Counted from the stretch's first letter, positions 9,646-18,905 are shown. The stretch is DNA of 54,217 bases from Candidatus Competibacteraceae bacterium (GCA_024641125.1 JAHEDQ010000004.1:1-54217), one strand, 5' to 3'. Translations and numbers: made by a program. Notes: generated by a model from the letters alone, not told the origin.

Positions 9646-9997
9646 GCGATTCCTCCATCTCCAGCTCAATGCCGGTCATCAGCATTTCGTCGCCGCTGAC
9701 CAACTCGGTGTGCCAGTCCCCGCAGGCGCCACATATGAGTCGGTTGGGCGGCGTTTGGGTTTCCGCATGACAGGTGCGACAGCGAACACGAACCGGCAAC
9801 GCCTCGGTGACCAGTTCGGCCCGAGCCGCCCGGGTGCCGCAGCGCGCCACGGTGAAAGCCCGCTCTAGCAATGGCAGCTCGATACCGCTCAGCGGACCCA
9901 CGCTGAGTCGAATCAGTACAATGACCTCGGTGCCATGTTCGCGCGCCACTGCCTCCGCCTGCCGGATCAGGCTTTGGCATACGGACAACTCATGCAC
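9638..9997 (-). CDS. hypA: Hydrogenase nickel-incorporation protein HypA
   Basis: A 119-residue nickel chaperone that hands Ni(II) to the hydrogenase large subunit together with HypB. It starts MHELSV, so the nickel-binding His2 is intact. The zinc site is formed by CRTCHAE and CGACGDWH near residues 73-93. Length is normal. The start overlaps the hypC stop by 8 bp, and its own stop overlaps hypB, so translation is probably coupled along hypCAB. Confidence 0.96.
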   Translation of the reverse strand: MHELSVCQSLIRQAEAVAREHGTEVIVLIRLSVGPLSGIELPLLERAFTVARCGTRAARAELVTEALPVRVRCRTCHAETQTPPNRLICGACGDWHTELVSGDEMLMTGIELEMEESHV

Positions 9998-10235
9998 CTT
10001 CCGGCTCCGGCGGCGACGCCGCCAGCATTTGATCGTACAGCTCCCAGGCGCTGCGGGCGTCCGTCTCGGTCATTTTCTGTATCGCATAGCCCACATGAAC
10101 CATGACGTAGTCATCGGGCAGGACGGTTTCCTCCTGCAATAAGAAAAGGCTGACCTGGCGCTCGACCCCCTTGGCTTCGCATCGCGCCATAAAACCGTCG
10201 ACTTCTCGCACCTGCATCGGGATGCCAAGACACAT
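9990..10235 (-). CDS. hypC: Hydrogenase maturation chaperone HypC
   Basis: An 81-residue chaperone that carries the Fe(CN)2CO unit from HypD to the apo large subunit. The protein begins MCLGIPMQV, so the essential Cys2 is immediately after the initiator methionine, which fixes the start at 10235; the track ORF to 10355 is a spurious extension. VPDDYVMVHVGYAIQKM-type sequence near residues 40-55 is typical of the family. It is the first gene of hypCABDFE and lies just downstream (on the minus strand) of the divergent control region that also serves the hydrogenase structural genes. Confidence 0.96.
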   Translation of the reverse strand: MCLGIPMQVREVDGFMARCEAKGVERQVSLFLLQEETVLPDDYVMVHVGYAIQKMTETDARSAWELYDQMLAASPPEPEGA

Positions 10236-10299
10236 GGCCGCGCCCCTGCCGAGTATTGGGTAAGTGACAGCAACGCTAGCAGACCAAATGGCGGATTGT

Positions 10300-10313
10300 C
10301 TGATGCAGATCAA
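10300..10313. promoter_or_regulatory. FNR/ANR-type operator in the hyp/hyd divergent region
   Basis: CTGATGCAGATCAA matches the FNR consensus TTGAT-N4-ATCAA at 9 of 10 defined positions. It lies between the divergent hypC and hydrogenase structural operons. Its centre (about 10306.5) is 41.5 bp upstream of the start point implied by the AATAAT hexamer at 10336..10341, the spacing known for class II FNR-activated promoters. That FNR- or ANR-like proteins control this site is inferred, not shown. Confidence 0.65.
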
Positions 10314-10335
10314 GATCATCACTTTATAAGCAAAT

Positions 10336-10341
10336 AATAAT
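10336..10341 (+). promoter_or_regulatory. Predicted -10 element for the hydrogenase structural operon
   Basis: AATAAT differs from TATAAT at one position and sits in the only AT-rich patch of the divergent region. The implied start near 10348 gives a leader of about 60 bases to the HydD ATG. The FNR-type box takes the place of a -35 hexamer. Confidence 0.5.
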
Positions 10342-10408
10342 TTCGCCTGATGCATATGTCCGATGGTTTGGATCTGTGCGAACGACGGCGACGGAACGAC
10401 CCGAACTC

Positions 10409-10894
10409 ATGCCCACTGCTAACCCCGTTCACTCAACCCTGGTACTCGGCATCGGCAACACACTGCTGTCGGATGAGGGCATCGGCGTTCACGTGGTCCA
10501 AAAGCTGGCCCATGATTCACCCAGCCTGCGGGCAACGTTCATGGACGGCGGCACTCTGAGTTTTTCCCTGGCCGGTCCCATCGAGGCTTGCCGGCGGCTG
10601 ATCGTGGTGGACGCGGCGGAACTCAAGGCACCTCCCGGCACCCTGCGGGTGTTTCTGGACGACGCCATGGACCGGCATGTGGCCGCCGGCGGCAAGCGCA
10701 GCGTTCACGAGGTCGGCCTCGCCGATCTGTTGGCGGTGGCCGCCTTGGCGGGCCGCCTGCCTCGGCAGCGGGCCCTGGTGGGTATCCAACCCGAATATGT
10801 GGACTGGGGCATGCGCCCCACCGAAGCGGTGGCGAATGCCCTGCCCAGCGCCTGCGCCGCGATCGAGCGGCTGGTCGAGGACTGGCCAACATGA
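10409..10894 (+). CDS. hydD: Hydrogenase maturation protease (HyaD/HupD/HydD family)
   Basis: A 161-residue nickel-dependent endopeptidase that removes the C-terminal tail of the large subunit once the NiFe centre is built. The opening LVLGIGNTLLSDEGIGVHV, the VVDAAEL segment and RSVHEVGL contain the acidic and His residues that contact nickel in this family. Two starts are possible: ATG at 10409 (MPTANPVHS) or GTG at 10376 in the same frame. Neither has a strong ribosome-binding site, and 10409 is chosen because family members have short N-termini. First gene of the rightward operon; its stop overlaps the next start as ATGA. The likely substrate is HydL, whose predicted tail is 15 residues. 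Confidence 0.92.
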   Translation: MPTANPVHSTLVLGIGNTLLSDEGIGVHVVQKLAHDSPSLRATFMDGGTLSFSLAGPIEACRRLIVVDAAELKAPPGTLRVFLDDAMDRHVAAGGKRSVHEVGLADLLAVAALAGRLPRQRALVGIQPEYVDWGMRPTEAVANALPSACAAIERLVEDWPT

Positions 10895-11316
10895 AACTTC
10901 AAGACATTCCTGTGTCGGTTCAACCCACCGACAACGACGACGCGGAGTCCACCTTCACGCCGGCGCTATTGGCTGAGATCGCCGATCACCTGGAAGCATT
11001 ACAGGAGCGCGGTGCGACTCATCTGGTCGATCTGCGCGGGCTGCCCATGACTCGGTCGGACCGCAGCGCGCTGATCGGCGCTCTGGGACGGGGTGAAATC
11101 ACCATCCAGGTGGATGCGCTGGGCCGGAGCGAGGCCTGGGAAACGGGCTACGCCGGGGTCTGGTGGGTTGAGCATCGCTCGCCGGAGGGCATGGTGGTGG
11201 CCGAGCATATCGAGATCGCATTCGTTCCGCAGATCGTCCCGGCCCATCCGGACGACGTCCGCAGCGCACTGGCGCGGCTGCGTGCACGCAGCGAACCCGG
11301 AGGCGCAGTGCAATGA
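10891..11316 (+). CDS. HupH/HyaF-like hydrogenase expression protein (single-domain form)
   Basis: A 141-residue protein whose C-terminal part (GRSEAWETGYAGVWWVEHRSPEG, then VAEHIEIAFVPQIV) resembles the conserved region of HupH and HyaF. That group is linked to small-subunit maturation of oxygen-tolerant or membrane-bound hydrogenases. Typical HupH/HyaF proteins are about twice as long with two such regions, so this looks like a short form. The start overlaps the protease stop (ATGA), and its stop overlaps an ATG at 11313, so it is embedded in the hydrogenase operon. Family assignment is from motif resemblance only. Confidence 0.75.
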   Translation: MKLQDIPVSVQPTDNDDAESTFTPALLAEIADHLEALQERGATHLVDLRGLPMTRSDRSALIGALGRGEITIQVDALGRSEAWETGYAGVWWVEHRSPEGMVVAEHIEIAFVPQIVPAHPDDVRSALARLRARSEPGGAVQ

Positions 11317-11360
11317 AACCGCGCCCCGATCTTCACCCCCATCCGGCAGAGGAGAGCCCA

Positions 11361-12446
11361 ATGTCGCAACCCGAAACCCTCGGCCTGCAGCTCGCCAGAC
11401 GCGGCATAAGCCGCCGCAGCTTCCTGAAGTTCTGCACCGCCATGGCCAGCGCGATGGCCCTGCCGCCGGCAATGGCGGCGCAAATGGCCGACGCCCTGGC
11501 CAAAGCCCATCGCCAATCCGTGATCTGGTTGTCGTTTCAGGAATGCACGGGCTGCACCGAGTCCCTGACCCGATCTCACAATCCCTCGCTCGAGAGCTTG
11601 ATCTTCGATTTCATATCCCTGGATTACCACCATACGCTGCAGGCCGCATCCGGCGAAGCGGCGGAGCACGCCCGGGAAGCCGCCATGGCCGCCAATGCCG
11701 GCAACTACATCGTGGTGGTGGACGGTTCGGTGCCGCTGAAGGACGACGGGGTCTACTCCACCATCGCCGGCATCACCAATCTGCAAATGCTCAAGGATAC
11801 GGTGAAGGACGCGGCCGCGGTGGTGTCGGTGGGCACCTGCGCCGCGTTTGGCGGCATACCCAAGGCCAAGCCAAACCCGACCGGTGCGGTGGCCATTAGT
11901 GAAATCGTCACCGACAAGCCGGTCATCAATGTGTCGGGCTGCCCCCCGATTCCGGTGGTCATTACCGGTGTGCTGTCCCACGTGCTCACATTTGGCTCCA
12001 TACCCGAACTCGATCATCTGGGCCGGCCGTTGGCGTTTTTCGGAGAAACCATCCACGACCGTTGCTACCGGCGGCCGTTTTACGACAGGGGCCTGTTTGC
12101 CAAGGCGTTCGACGACGAGGGCGCACGCAAAGGCTGGTGTCTGTTCGAGCTGGGGTGCAAAGGCCCCACCACATACAACGCCTGTGCAACGGTCAAGTGG
12201 AACGACGGCACCTCGTTCCCGATCGAGTCGGGCCACGGTTGCCTCGGCTGCTCGGAACCGGATTTCTGGGATGGGGGTGGTTTTTACAAAGCCCTCTCCC
12301 AGGGCAACTGGGGCACCGCCGAGGGCATCGCCGCCGCGGCCGTGGCCGGCGCGGCGATCGGCACAGGCGCGGCGATGATGTCGCGCAAACGCCAGCAATC
12401 CATGGTTCAGGAACACGGCGAATCGGAAGGAGGTACCCTCAAATGA
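11361..12446 (+). CDS. hydS: [NiFe] hydrogenase small subunit, Isp type
   Basis: A 361-residue electron-transfer subunit carrying three Fe-S clusters. SRRSFLKF (residues 17-24) is a twin-arginine signal, so the HydSL dimer should be exported folded to the periplasmic face. Cluster ligands are visible: FQECTGCTES (proximal), VGTCAAFGG and SGCPP, then DRCYRR, GWCLFELGCKGP and HGCLGCSEPDFW. A C-terminal hydrophobic Ala/Gly-rich segment (about 325-345) is a likely membrane anchor. ATG 11361 is chosen for GAGGAG just upstream; an in-frame ATG at 11313 would add 16 residues. It is followed directly by isp1, isp2 and hydL, the order that defines Isp-type (group 1e) enzymes. Confidence 0.95.
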   Translation: MSQPETLGLQLARRGISRRSFLKFCTAMASAMALPPAMAAQMADALAKAHRQSVIWLSFQECTGCTESLTRSHNPSLESLIFDFISLDYHHTLQAASGEAAEHAREAAMAANAGNYIVVVDGSVPLKDDGVYSTIAGITNLQMLKDTVKDAAAVVSVGTCAAFGGIPKAKPNPTGAVAISEIVTDKPVINVSGCPPIPVVITGVLSHVLTFGSIPELDHLGRPLAFFGETIHDRCYRRPFYDRGLFAKAFDDEGARKGWCLFELGCKGPTTYNACATVKWNDGTSFPIESGHGCLGCSEPDFWDGGGFYKALSQGNWGTAEGIAAAAVAGAAIGTGAAMMSRKRQQSMVQEHGESEGGTLK

Positions 12447-13102
12447 CGCTGCTCGAGTTTGCCCGAGGTCCGGGCCTGCAATGGTCCCTGGTGATCCTGG
12501 CGGTCGGCATGATGTGGCGCCTGGTGGGCATTCTGGCCCTGAAACACAAGCCGGATTTCTCGGAACCCAGGGCCGGTGGTGGAGCGATGTTTGCCGGAGC
12601 AGTGAAGACCGTTTTCACCCGCATGGTGTACGCCAAACCGTTTCGCACCCAGACCACACTGGCCAGCTTGCTGAGCTATGTGTTCCATATCGGCCTGGCC
12701 ATCGTCGTGTTCGGCTTTGGGCCCCACATCCTGTTTATCCGGGATCTCACCGGATTGTCCTGGCCCAATCTGCCCTCGGGCATGATCTACCTGACCGGGG
12801 TGATCACCCTGGGCGCGCTGGTCGCGCTGCTGATCCGGCGCATGACACACCCGGTGCTGCGGCTGCTGTCTAACTTCGATGACTATTTCAGCTGGCTGGT
12901 GACGGTGCTGCCCATCGCCACCGGATTGCTGGCGGTGGCGCATCTGGGGGCTCGCTACGAAACCCTGCTGGGGCTGCACATACTCAGTGTCGAGCTGCTG
13001 TTGGTCTGGCTGCCGTTCGGCAAGCTGGGGCATGCATTCCTGGTGTTCGTCTCCCGCGCCACCACCGGCGCGGTGTTCGCACGGAGGGGGGCCGCGACAT
13101 GA
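12443..13102 (+). CDS. isp1: Isp1: NarI-like membrane cytochrome b subunit
   Basis: A 219-residue integral membrane protein with about five predicted helices, resembling the gamma (cytochrome b) subunit of respiratory nitrate reductase. Histidines in YVFHIGLAIV and in VAHLGARYETLLGLHIL/LGHAF are candidate haem ligands. In Isp-type hydrogenases this protein links the periplasmic HydSL and the cytosolic Isp2, passing electrons across or into the membrane. A strong AAGGAGGT precedes the ATG, and the start overlaps the hydS stop. The symbol follows the hydS-isp1-isp2-hydL order described in purple sulfur bacteria. Confidence 0.9.
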   Translation: MTLLEFARGPGLQWSLVILAVGMMWRLVGILALKHKPDFSEPRAGGGAMFAGAVKTVFTRMVYAKPFRTQTTLASLLSYVFHIGLAIVVFGFGPHILFIRDLTGLSWPNLPSGMIYLTGVITLGALVALLIRRMTHPVLRLLSNFDDYFSWLVTVLPIATGLLAVAHLGARYETLLGLHILSVELLLVWLPFGKLGHAFLVFVSRATTGAVFARRGAAT

Positions 13103-14466
13103 GCACTGCAGACATCAATGAGAAACACCCGCTGGATCTGGACCAGGCCCGGGTCAGTATCAAAAAGCCCGAAACACGATCCGATATCCAGGGCGATCTG
13201 ACCGACCAGGAACGGGTAGACACGGCGATGCGCAATTTCGTCAAGGACTTTGGCGCCGTGGCGGCAACCTACATGGAGGCCTGCGTGCACTGTGGCCACT
13301 GCGCGGAAGCCTGCCATTTCTATGTGCAGACCCAGGATCCGAAATACACCCCGATCTGGAAGCTCGAGCCGTTCAAACAGGCTTACAAGCGCGAAGCCGG
13401 ACCTTTTGCCTGGTTCTACCGGGCCTTGAATCTGAAGCGCAAGGTCACCACCAGGGAGCTCGAGGCATGGCAGGAGCTGATCTATGATTCCTGCACCATG
13501 TGCGGTCGCTGTTCCCTGATCTGCCCCATGGGAATCGACATCGCTACCTTGGTGGGCTTGGCACGCCACGGCATGTTCCAGGCCGGTCTGGTGCCCCATG
13601 AGCTGTGGGCGGTGGCAGAACGGGCCGAACGCGAAGGCAGCCCGCTGGGCGCCACCGCGGATGTGTTCGAGGACCGGGTCGAGTGGATGGGGGACGAGCA
13701 CGAGGTCGAAATGAATATCGACCTGGACCAGGCGGACGTTATGGTCACCCTGTCGTCGATCGAGATCCAGAAGTATCCAAAATCCATGGCGGATCTGGCC
13801 AAGGTAATGAACCACATGGGTCTGTCCTGGACTTTCCGGACCGACGGCTATGAGGCCACCAACTTCGGCATGTTATCGGGTAACAGCGCGTGGCAGCGGG
13901 ACATGAGCATGAAAATCATCGATGCGGCGATCAAGATCGGCGCGAAAACGGTGATTCTGCCCGAATGCGGGCATGCCTACGGGGCGCTGCGCTGGCAGGG
14001 GGCTAACGTCTACGGCAAACCACTGCCGTTCCGGGTGCGGCATATCTCCGAATTTCTGGCCGAGGCCGCCCGCGAGGGCAAACTCAAACTCAAGAAGGTC
14101 GACAAGAGTGTCACTTTTCACGACCCCTGCCAGGTCTCCAGGCGGGGCGGCGCGACCCAGGCGCCGCGGGACGTCATCAGCGCGCTGGGGCTGGAAATGC
14201 GCGAAACCCAGGATCATGGGGACTACAACTGGTGCTGTGGCGGGGGCGGCGGCGTCATCACCATTCACCGGGCCGACCCGATCCGTTACAAAGCCTTTGA
14301 AATCAAGATGCGGCAGATCGATGAAATCGAGGCAGACCTGATGGTCACCAGTTGCGCCAACTGCCGCCAGAACTTCGACGACAGCCAACAGCACTTTCAG
14401 TGGGATCGGAAAATGGAATCCCTGCTGGAACTGGTGGCCGACAACCTGATCGAGGATCCAGCATGA
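13099..14466 (+). CDS. isp2: Isp2: HdrD/DsrK-like iron-sulfur protein
   Basis: A 455-residue soluble Fe-S protein. Two [4Fe-4S] ferredoxin motifs are seen: CVHCGHCAEACHF near residue 55 and CTMCGRCSLICPMG near 133. A CCG domain follows (DPCQVSRRGG, CCGGGGG, CANCRQNF, about 340-435), the heterodisulfide-reductase catalytic-type cluster site also found in DsrK. A preceding CCG-like region keeps only one recognisable cysteine (PECGHAYG). In this hydrogenase type the protein is thought to sit on the cytoplasmic side with Isp1 and could pass electrons to a disulfide or persulfide acceptor. ATGA overlaps tie it to isp1 and hydL. Confidence 0.92.
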   Translation: MSTADINEKHPLDLDQARVSIKKPETRSDIQGDLTDQERVDTAMRNFVKDFGAVAATYMEACVHCGHCAEACHFYVQTQDPKYTPIWKLEPFKQAYKREAGPFAWFYRALNLKRKVTTRELEAWQELIYDSCTMCGRCSLICPMGIDIATLVGLARHGMFQAGLVPHELWAVAERAEREGSPLGATADVFEDRVEWMGDEHEVEMNIDLDQADVMVTLSSIEIQKYPKSMADLAKVMNHMGLSWTFRTDGYEATNFGMLSGNSAWQRDMSMKIIDAAIKIGAKTVILPECGHAYGALRWQGANVYGKPLPFRVRHISEFLAEAAREGKLKLKKVDKSVTFHDPCQVSRRGGATQAPRDVISALGLEMRETQDHGDYNWCCGGGGGVITIHRADPIRYKAFEIKMRQIDEIEADLMVTSCANCRQNFDDSQQHFQWDRKMESLLELVADNLIEDPA

Positions 14467-16211
14467 GCAAACGTATCGTGGTCGATCCGATCACCCGAAT
14501 CGAGGGTCATCTGCGCATCGAGGCCGAGACCGACCCCAGTGGCAACATCAGTCAGGCCTATAGCTCCGGAACCATGGTGCGGGGCATCGAGATCATCCTG
14601 CGGGGGCGGGATCCGCGCGATGCCTGGGCGTTTGCCCAGCGTATTTGCGGTGTTTGCACCCTGGTCCACGGCATGGCCTCGGTGCGTTCGGTGGAGGACG
14701 CGCTCAACTATGAGATTCCCATCAACGCGCAGTTGATCCGCAATCTGATGATCGGGGCTCAGTACGTCCATGACCACGTGATGCATTTTTATCACCTGCA
14801 CGCCCTGGACTGGGTGGACGTGGTCTCATGCCTCAAAGCGGACCCGAAGGTGGCATCCGAGATCGCCCAGAGCCTGTCCAGCTGGTCCAAATCGTCGCCC
14901 GGCTACTTCGCGGACACGCAGACTCGGATCAAGGAGTTCGTTGAATCCGGTCAGCTGGGCATTTTCGCCAACGGCTACTGGGGCCATCCGGATTACCGGC
15001 TGCCCCCTGAGGTCAATTTGATCGCGGTGGCGCACTATCTCGAGGCGCTGGCCTGGCAGCGGGACGTAGTCAAGCTGCACGCCATTTTCGGCGGCAAGAA
15101 CCCGCACCCCAATTTTCTGGTGGGCGGCGCACCTTCGCCGATTTCCATCGACCCTGGCGGGATCGGCGGCGGCTCCGGATCCACCGCCCTCAACGTGGTC
15201 GGTCTCCAGCAGGTGCGGGACATCATCCTCAGCATGCAGCAGTTCGTGGACCAGGTTTATGTGCCTGACACCATCGCCATCGCTGGTTTCTACAAGGATT
15301 GGTTCGAGCGAGGCGAGGGGCTGGGCAATTTCATGACCTTCGGCGACTTCCCGATGCAGGGCATCAACGATCCGGACTCCTTCCTGATTCCGCGGGGTGT
15401 GATTCTGGACCGGGATCTGTCGACCATCCATCCGGTGGACTTGAACGACCCGGATCAGGTGCAGGAATTCGTCGCCCACTCCTGGTACGACTACGAGGGG
15501 GGCAAGGAACTGGGTCTGCATCCCTATGCCGGCGAGACCCAACTCAACTACACCGGACCCAAACCACCCTACGATCAGCTTGACGTGGACCAAAGCTACT
15601 CCTGGCTGAAGGCACCGCGCTGGCGGGGTAAAGCGGTGGAAGTCGGCCCGTTGGCGCGGGTGCTGATGCTGTATGCCAGCGGCCACGAACCGACTCGTGC
15701 GCTGGCAGATCAGACCCTGAGTGCTCTGGATCTGCCGCTAACGGCTTTGTATTCGACCCTGGGACGCACCGCCGCACGGACGCTGGAGACCAAAATCATC
15801 GCCGATCAGATGATGTCCTGGTGGCAGCAGCTGGTGGATAATATCAAGGGCGGGGACCGCAAGGTGCACAATGAAGCGCTGTGGGATCCCTCCACCTGGC
15901 CGTCGGAAGCCAAAGGCGTCGGCTTCATGGAAGCGCCCCGCGGCGCCCTGGCCCACTGGATCGTCATCAAGGACGAGAAAATCGACAATTATCAAGCTGT
16001 GGTGCCCTCCACCTGGAACGCCGGACCCCAGGACCCCACTGGCCAGCATGGCGCCTACGAGGCGGCTTTGATGGATCGTCATGCACTGTATGACCCACAG
16101 CAGCCACTGGAGATTCTGCGCACCATCCACAGCTTCGATCCCTGCATCGCCTGCGCAGTACATGTGTCCGATCCGGAGGGCAAAAAACTGGTTGAAGTAA
16201 AAGTACGCTGA
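14463..16211 (+). CDS. hydL: [NiFe] hydrogenase large subunit
   Basis: The 582-residue catalytic subunit that binds the NiFe(CN)2CO active site. The L1 motif RICGVC holds Cys62 and Cys65. The L2 motif DPCIACAVH near the C-terminus holds Cys561 and Cys564, and His567 marks the predicted cleavage site, leaving a 15-residue tail to be removed by the HydD-type protease. N-terminal RIEGHLRIE is also a family signature. The ATG at 14463 overlaps the isp2 stop, and the track extension to 14352 is rejected. It has no signal peptide of its own and should be co-exported with HydS through Tat. Confidence 0.97.
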   Translation: MSKRIVVDPITRIEGHLRIEAETDPSGNISQAYSSGTMVRGIEIILRGRDPRDAWAFAQRICGVCTLVHGMASVRSVEDALNYEIPINAQLIRNLMIGAQYVHDHVMHFYHLHALDWVDVVSCLKADPKVASEIAQSLSSWSKSSPGYFADTQTRIKEFVESGQLGIFANGYWGHPDYRLPPEVNLIAVAHYLEALAWQRDVVKLHAIFGGKNPHPNFLVGGAPSPISIDPGGIGGGSGSTALNVVGLQQVRDIILSMQQFVDQVYVPDTIAIAGFYKDWFERGEGLGNFMTFGDFPMQGINDPDSFLIPRGVILDRDLSTIHPVDLNDPDQVQEFVAHSWYDYEGGKELGLHPYAGETQLNYTGPKPPYDQLDVDQSYSWLKAPRWRGKAVEVGPLARVLMLYASGHEPTRALADQTLSALDLPLTALYSTLGRTAARTLETKIIADQMMSWWQQLVDNIKGGDRKVHNEALWDPSTWPSEAKGVGFMEAPRGALAHWIVIKDEKIDNYQAVVPSTWNAGPQDPTGQHGAYEAALMDRHALYDPQQPLEILRTIHSFDPCIACAVHVSDPEGKKLVEVKVR

Positions 16212-16234
16212 TGAAACATCCAATGGAGATCACG

Positions 16235-16489
16235 ATGAACAAAAGCCTGGTTGGCAGCTTCTTGTTGTTGGCATCGTTACCGGTCCTGGCCCACAGCGAC
16301 GGCGAACACCCCGGCGGCATTCTGGCCACGTTGCTGCACCTCATCACCAGCGCAGATCATCTGCTGACGGGCGCAGTGCTGGTTGCCGCAGGGTTGCTTG
16401 CCGCATGGGTCCTGCAAAAACCGGCCTTGCGGGCAATCGCCTTCGTCAGCACCCTGGCCGGCGCCATTTTGTTGCTCGGCTCGGTTTAG
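16235..16489 (+). CDS. Short HupE-like membrane protein of the hydrogenase operon
   Basis: An 84-residue protein with an apparent signal peptide (MNKSLVGSFLLLASLPVLA), then a mature N-terminus HSDGEHPGG rich in His and acidic residues, and two hydrophobic segments. HLITSADHLL resembles the HPxxGxDHLL motif of HupE/UreJ proteins, which are about 190-200 residues and linked to nickel supply, so this would be a strongly reduced version. The start at 16235 is preferred because GGAG lies seven bases upstream; an ATG at 16211 overlapping the hydL stop is possible. It is the last gene before the operon terminator. Function is unknown; a role in metal supply or complex assembly is inference. Confidence 0.7.
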   Translation: MNKSLVGSFLLLASLPVLAHSDGEHPGGILATLLHLITSADHLLTGAVLVAAGLLAAWVLQKPALRAIAFVSTLAGAILLLGSV

Positions 16490-16529
16490 ACCGAGCGTAG
16501 ATAAAGCAGCCGCCAATCTGCTTCGTCCA

Positions 16530-16554
16530 GAATAAATCAGAGGCTCCTGAAGAA
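16530..16554. repeat. Fragment of the 130-bp dispersed repeat (right end only)
   Basis: GAATAAATCAGAGGCTCCTGAAGAA matches the right tail of the repeat copy at 32023..32152 (TCAGAGGCTCCCTGAAGAA) except for one missing base, but no matching body lies upstream. It probably marks a decayed copy. Confidence 0.45.
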
Positions 16555-16556
16555 AA

Positions 16557-16584
16557 GGCCCCCGCAGAGATCTCTGCGGGGGCC
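16557..16584. terminator. Bidirectional intrinsic terminator, hydrogenase operon / groEL
   Basis: GGCCCCCGCAGAGA and TCTCTGCGGGGGCC form a perfect 14-bp inverted repeat with no loop bases. T5 follows on the plus strand, and AAAA precedes it so that the minus strand also ends in a T run. It lies between two convergent operons and can serve both. Confidence 0.9.
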
Positions 16585-16612
16585 TTTTTCGGCGTCGCTA
16601 TGGCGCGCTGAT

Positions 16613-18268
<1,656 letters not shown>

Positions 18269-18311
18269 CTATCTAAAAATTGTTGAACGGAGGAGACGGG
18301 ACTCCGGGCGA

Positions 18312-18602
18312 TCAGTTGTCGATCACCGCCATGATGTCGTCTTCGCGCATCACCAGCAGCTCATCGTCACCCAGCTTGACCTCGCTGCCGGAGTACTTCC
18401 CGAACAGCACCTGGTCTCCCACTTTGACGTCCAGCGTGCGACGCTCTCCAGTATCGAGCACCTTGCCGTTACCGATGGCGACAATCTCGCCGCGGGAGGG
18501 CTTCTCCGCCGCCGAGCCTGGCAGGACGATGCCGCCGGCCGTGGTGGTCTCTTCTTCCATACGCTTGACGACGACACGATCGTGCAAGGGACGAATGTTC
18601 AT
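18312..18602 (-). CDS. groES: 10 kDa chaperonin GroES
   Basis: A 96-residue co-chaperonin forming the heptameric lid of Gro[16 protein letters not shown] at the start, the mobile loop around [16 protein letters not shown], and the C-terminal [30 protein letters not shown] are typical. AAGGAG lies upstream of the ATG. groEL begins 52 bp downstream. The CIRCE operator and a good sigma-70 type promoter lie 50-100 bp upstream. Confidence 0.98.
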   Translation of the reverse strand: MNIRPLHDRVVVKRMEEETTTAGGIVLPGSAAEKPSRGEIVAIGNGKVLDTGERRTLDVKVGDQVLFGKYSGSEVKLGDDELLVMREDDIMAVIDN

Positions 18603-18651
18603 TCTCTGGTTTCTCCTTGGGGAAACAGTCCTAATTCAATTCGTGAGGCTG

Positions 18652-18678
18652 TTAGCACTCGCCTCGAGCGAGTGCTAA
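18652..18678. promoter_or_regulatory. CIRCE operator (HrcA binding site)
   Basis: TTAGCACTC-N9-GAGTGCTAA is present with no mismatch, the exact consensus of the CIRCE element bound by the heat-shock repressor HrcA. It directly follows the -10 hexamer of the groESL promoter, so HrcA binding would block initiation. An hrcA gene is not in the window. Confidence 0.95.
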
Positions 18679-18705
18679 TAATAGTCAGCAACTCAAATCT
18701 GTCAA
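18678..18705 (-). promoter_or_regulatory. groESL promoter
   Basis: On the minus strand a perfect TTGACA (18700..18705) is followed after 16 bp by TATTAT (18678..18683), one mismatch from TATAAT. The CIRCE element begins within one base of the -10. No sigma-32 type consensus was recognised, which suggests that HrcA repression is the main heat control. Confidence 0.8.
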
Positions 18706-18777
18706 TACGCGATCGAAGGAATGGGGACGACCAACCGAGGTTTCAAGTGCCGGGAGGGAATTGAGCGTCGGCAGGGC

Positions 18778-18905
18778 AAAGGCGATAAGCGCCCATCCGC
18801 GGTGTTGGGCGCGCTCGAATGAGCGCAGGACTGGCCTGCGCCCGCCCGTCTAACGCCTGGGCGCTCCTCGCCTTGCTGAGATGCAATGAACTCATGGAAC
18901 GGGAC
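18778..18905. repeat. 128-bp palindromic dispersed repeat, copy B
   Basis: Co-linear with copy A (43..170), about 90% identical and without indels. The GCGCAGG/CCTGCGC hairpin stem is identical in both while the 5-base loop differs (ctagt versus actgg), which suggests that the structure matters. It lies in the groES-fxsA junction, directly next to the inverted-repeat element at 18906..19047. Confidence 0.8.

Noticed and set aside
11148-12416. 422-residue minus-strand ORF opposite the hydrogenase small subunit
   Set aside because: Antisense shadow of hydS; the plus-strand frame carries the Tat signal and all cluster ligands.
18778-18905. Integron attC-like sequences (GTTGGGC and GTCTAAC) in repeat copy B
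   Set aside because: The two core-like heptamers are in the wrong order for an attC site and copy A has lost one of them; no integrase or cassette is present.
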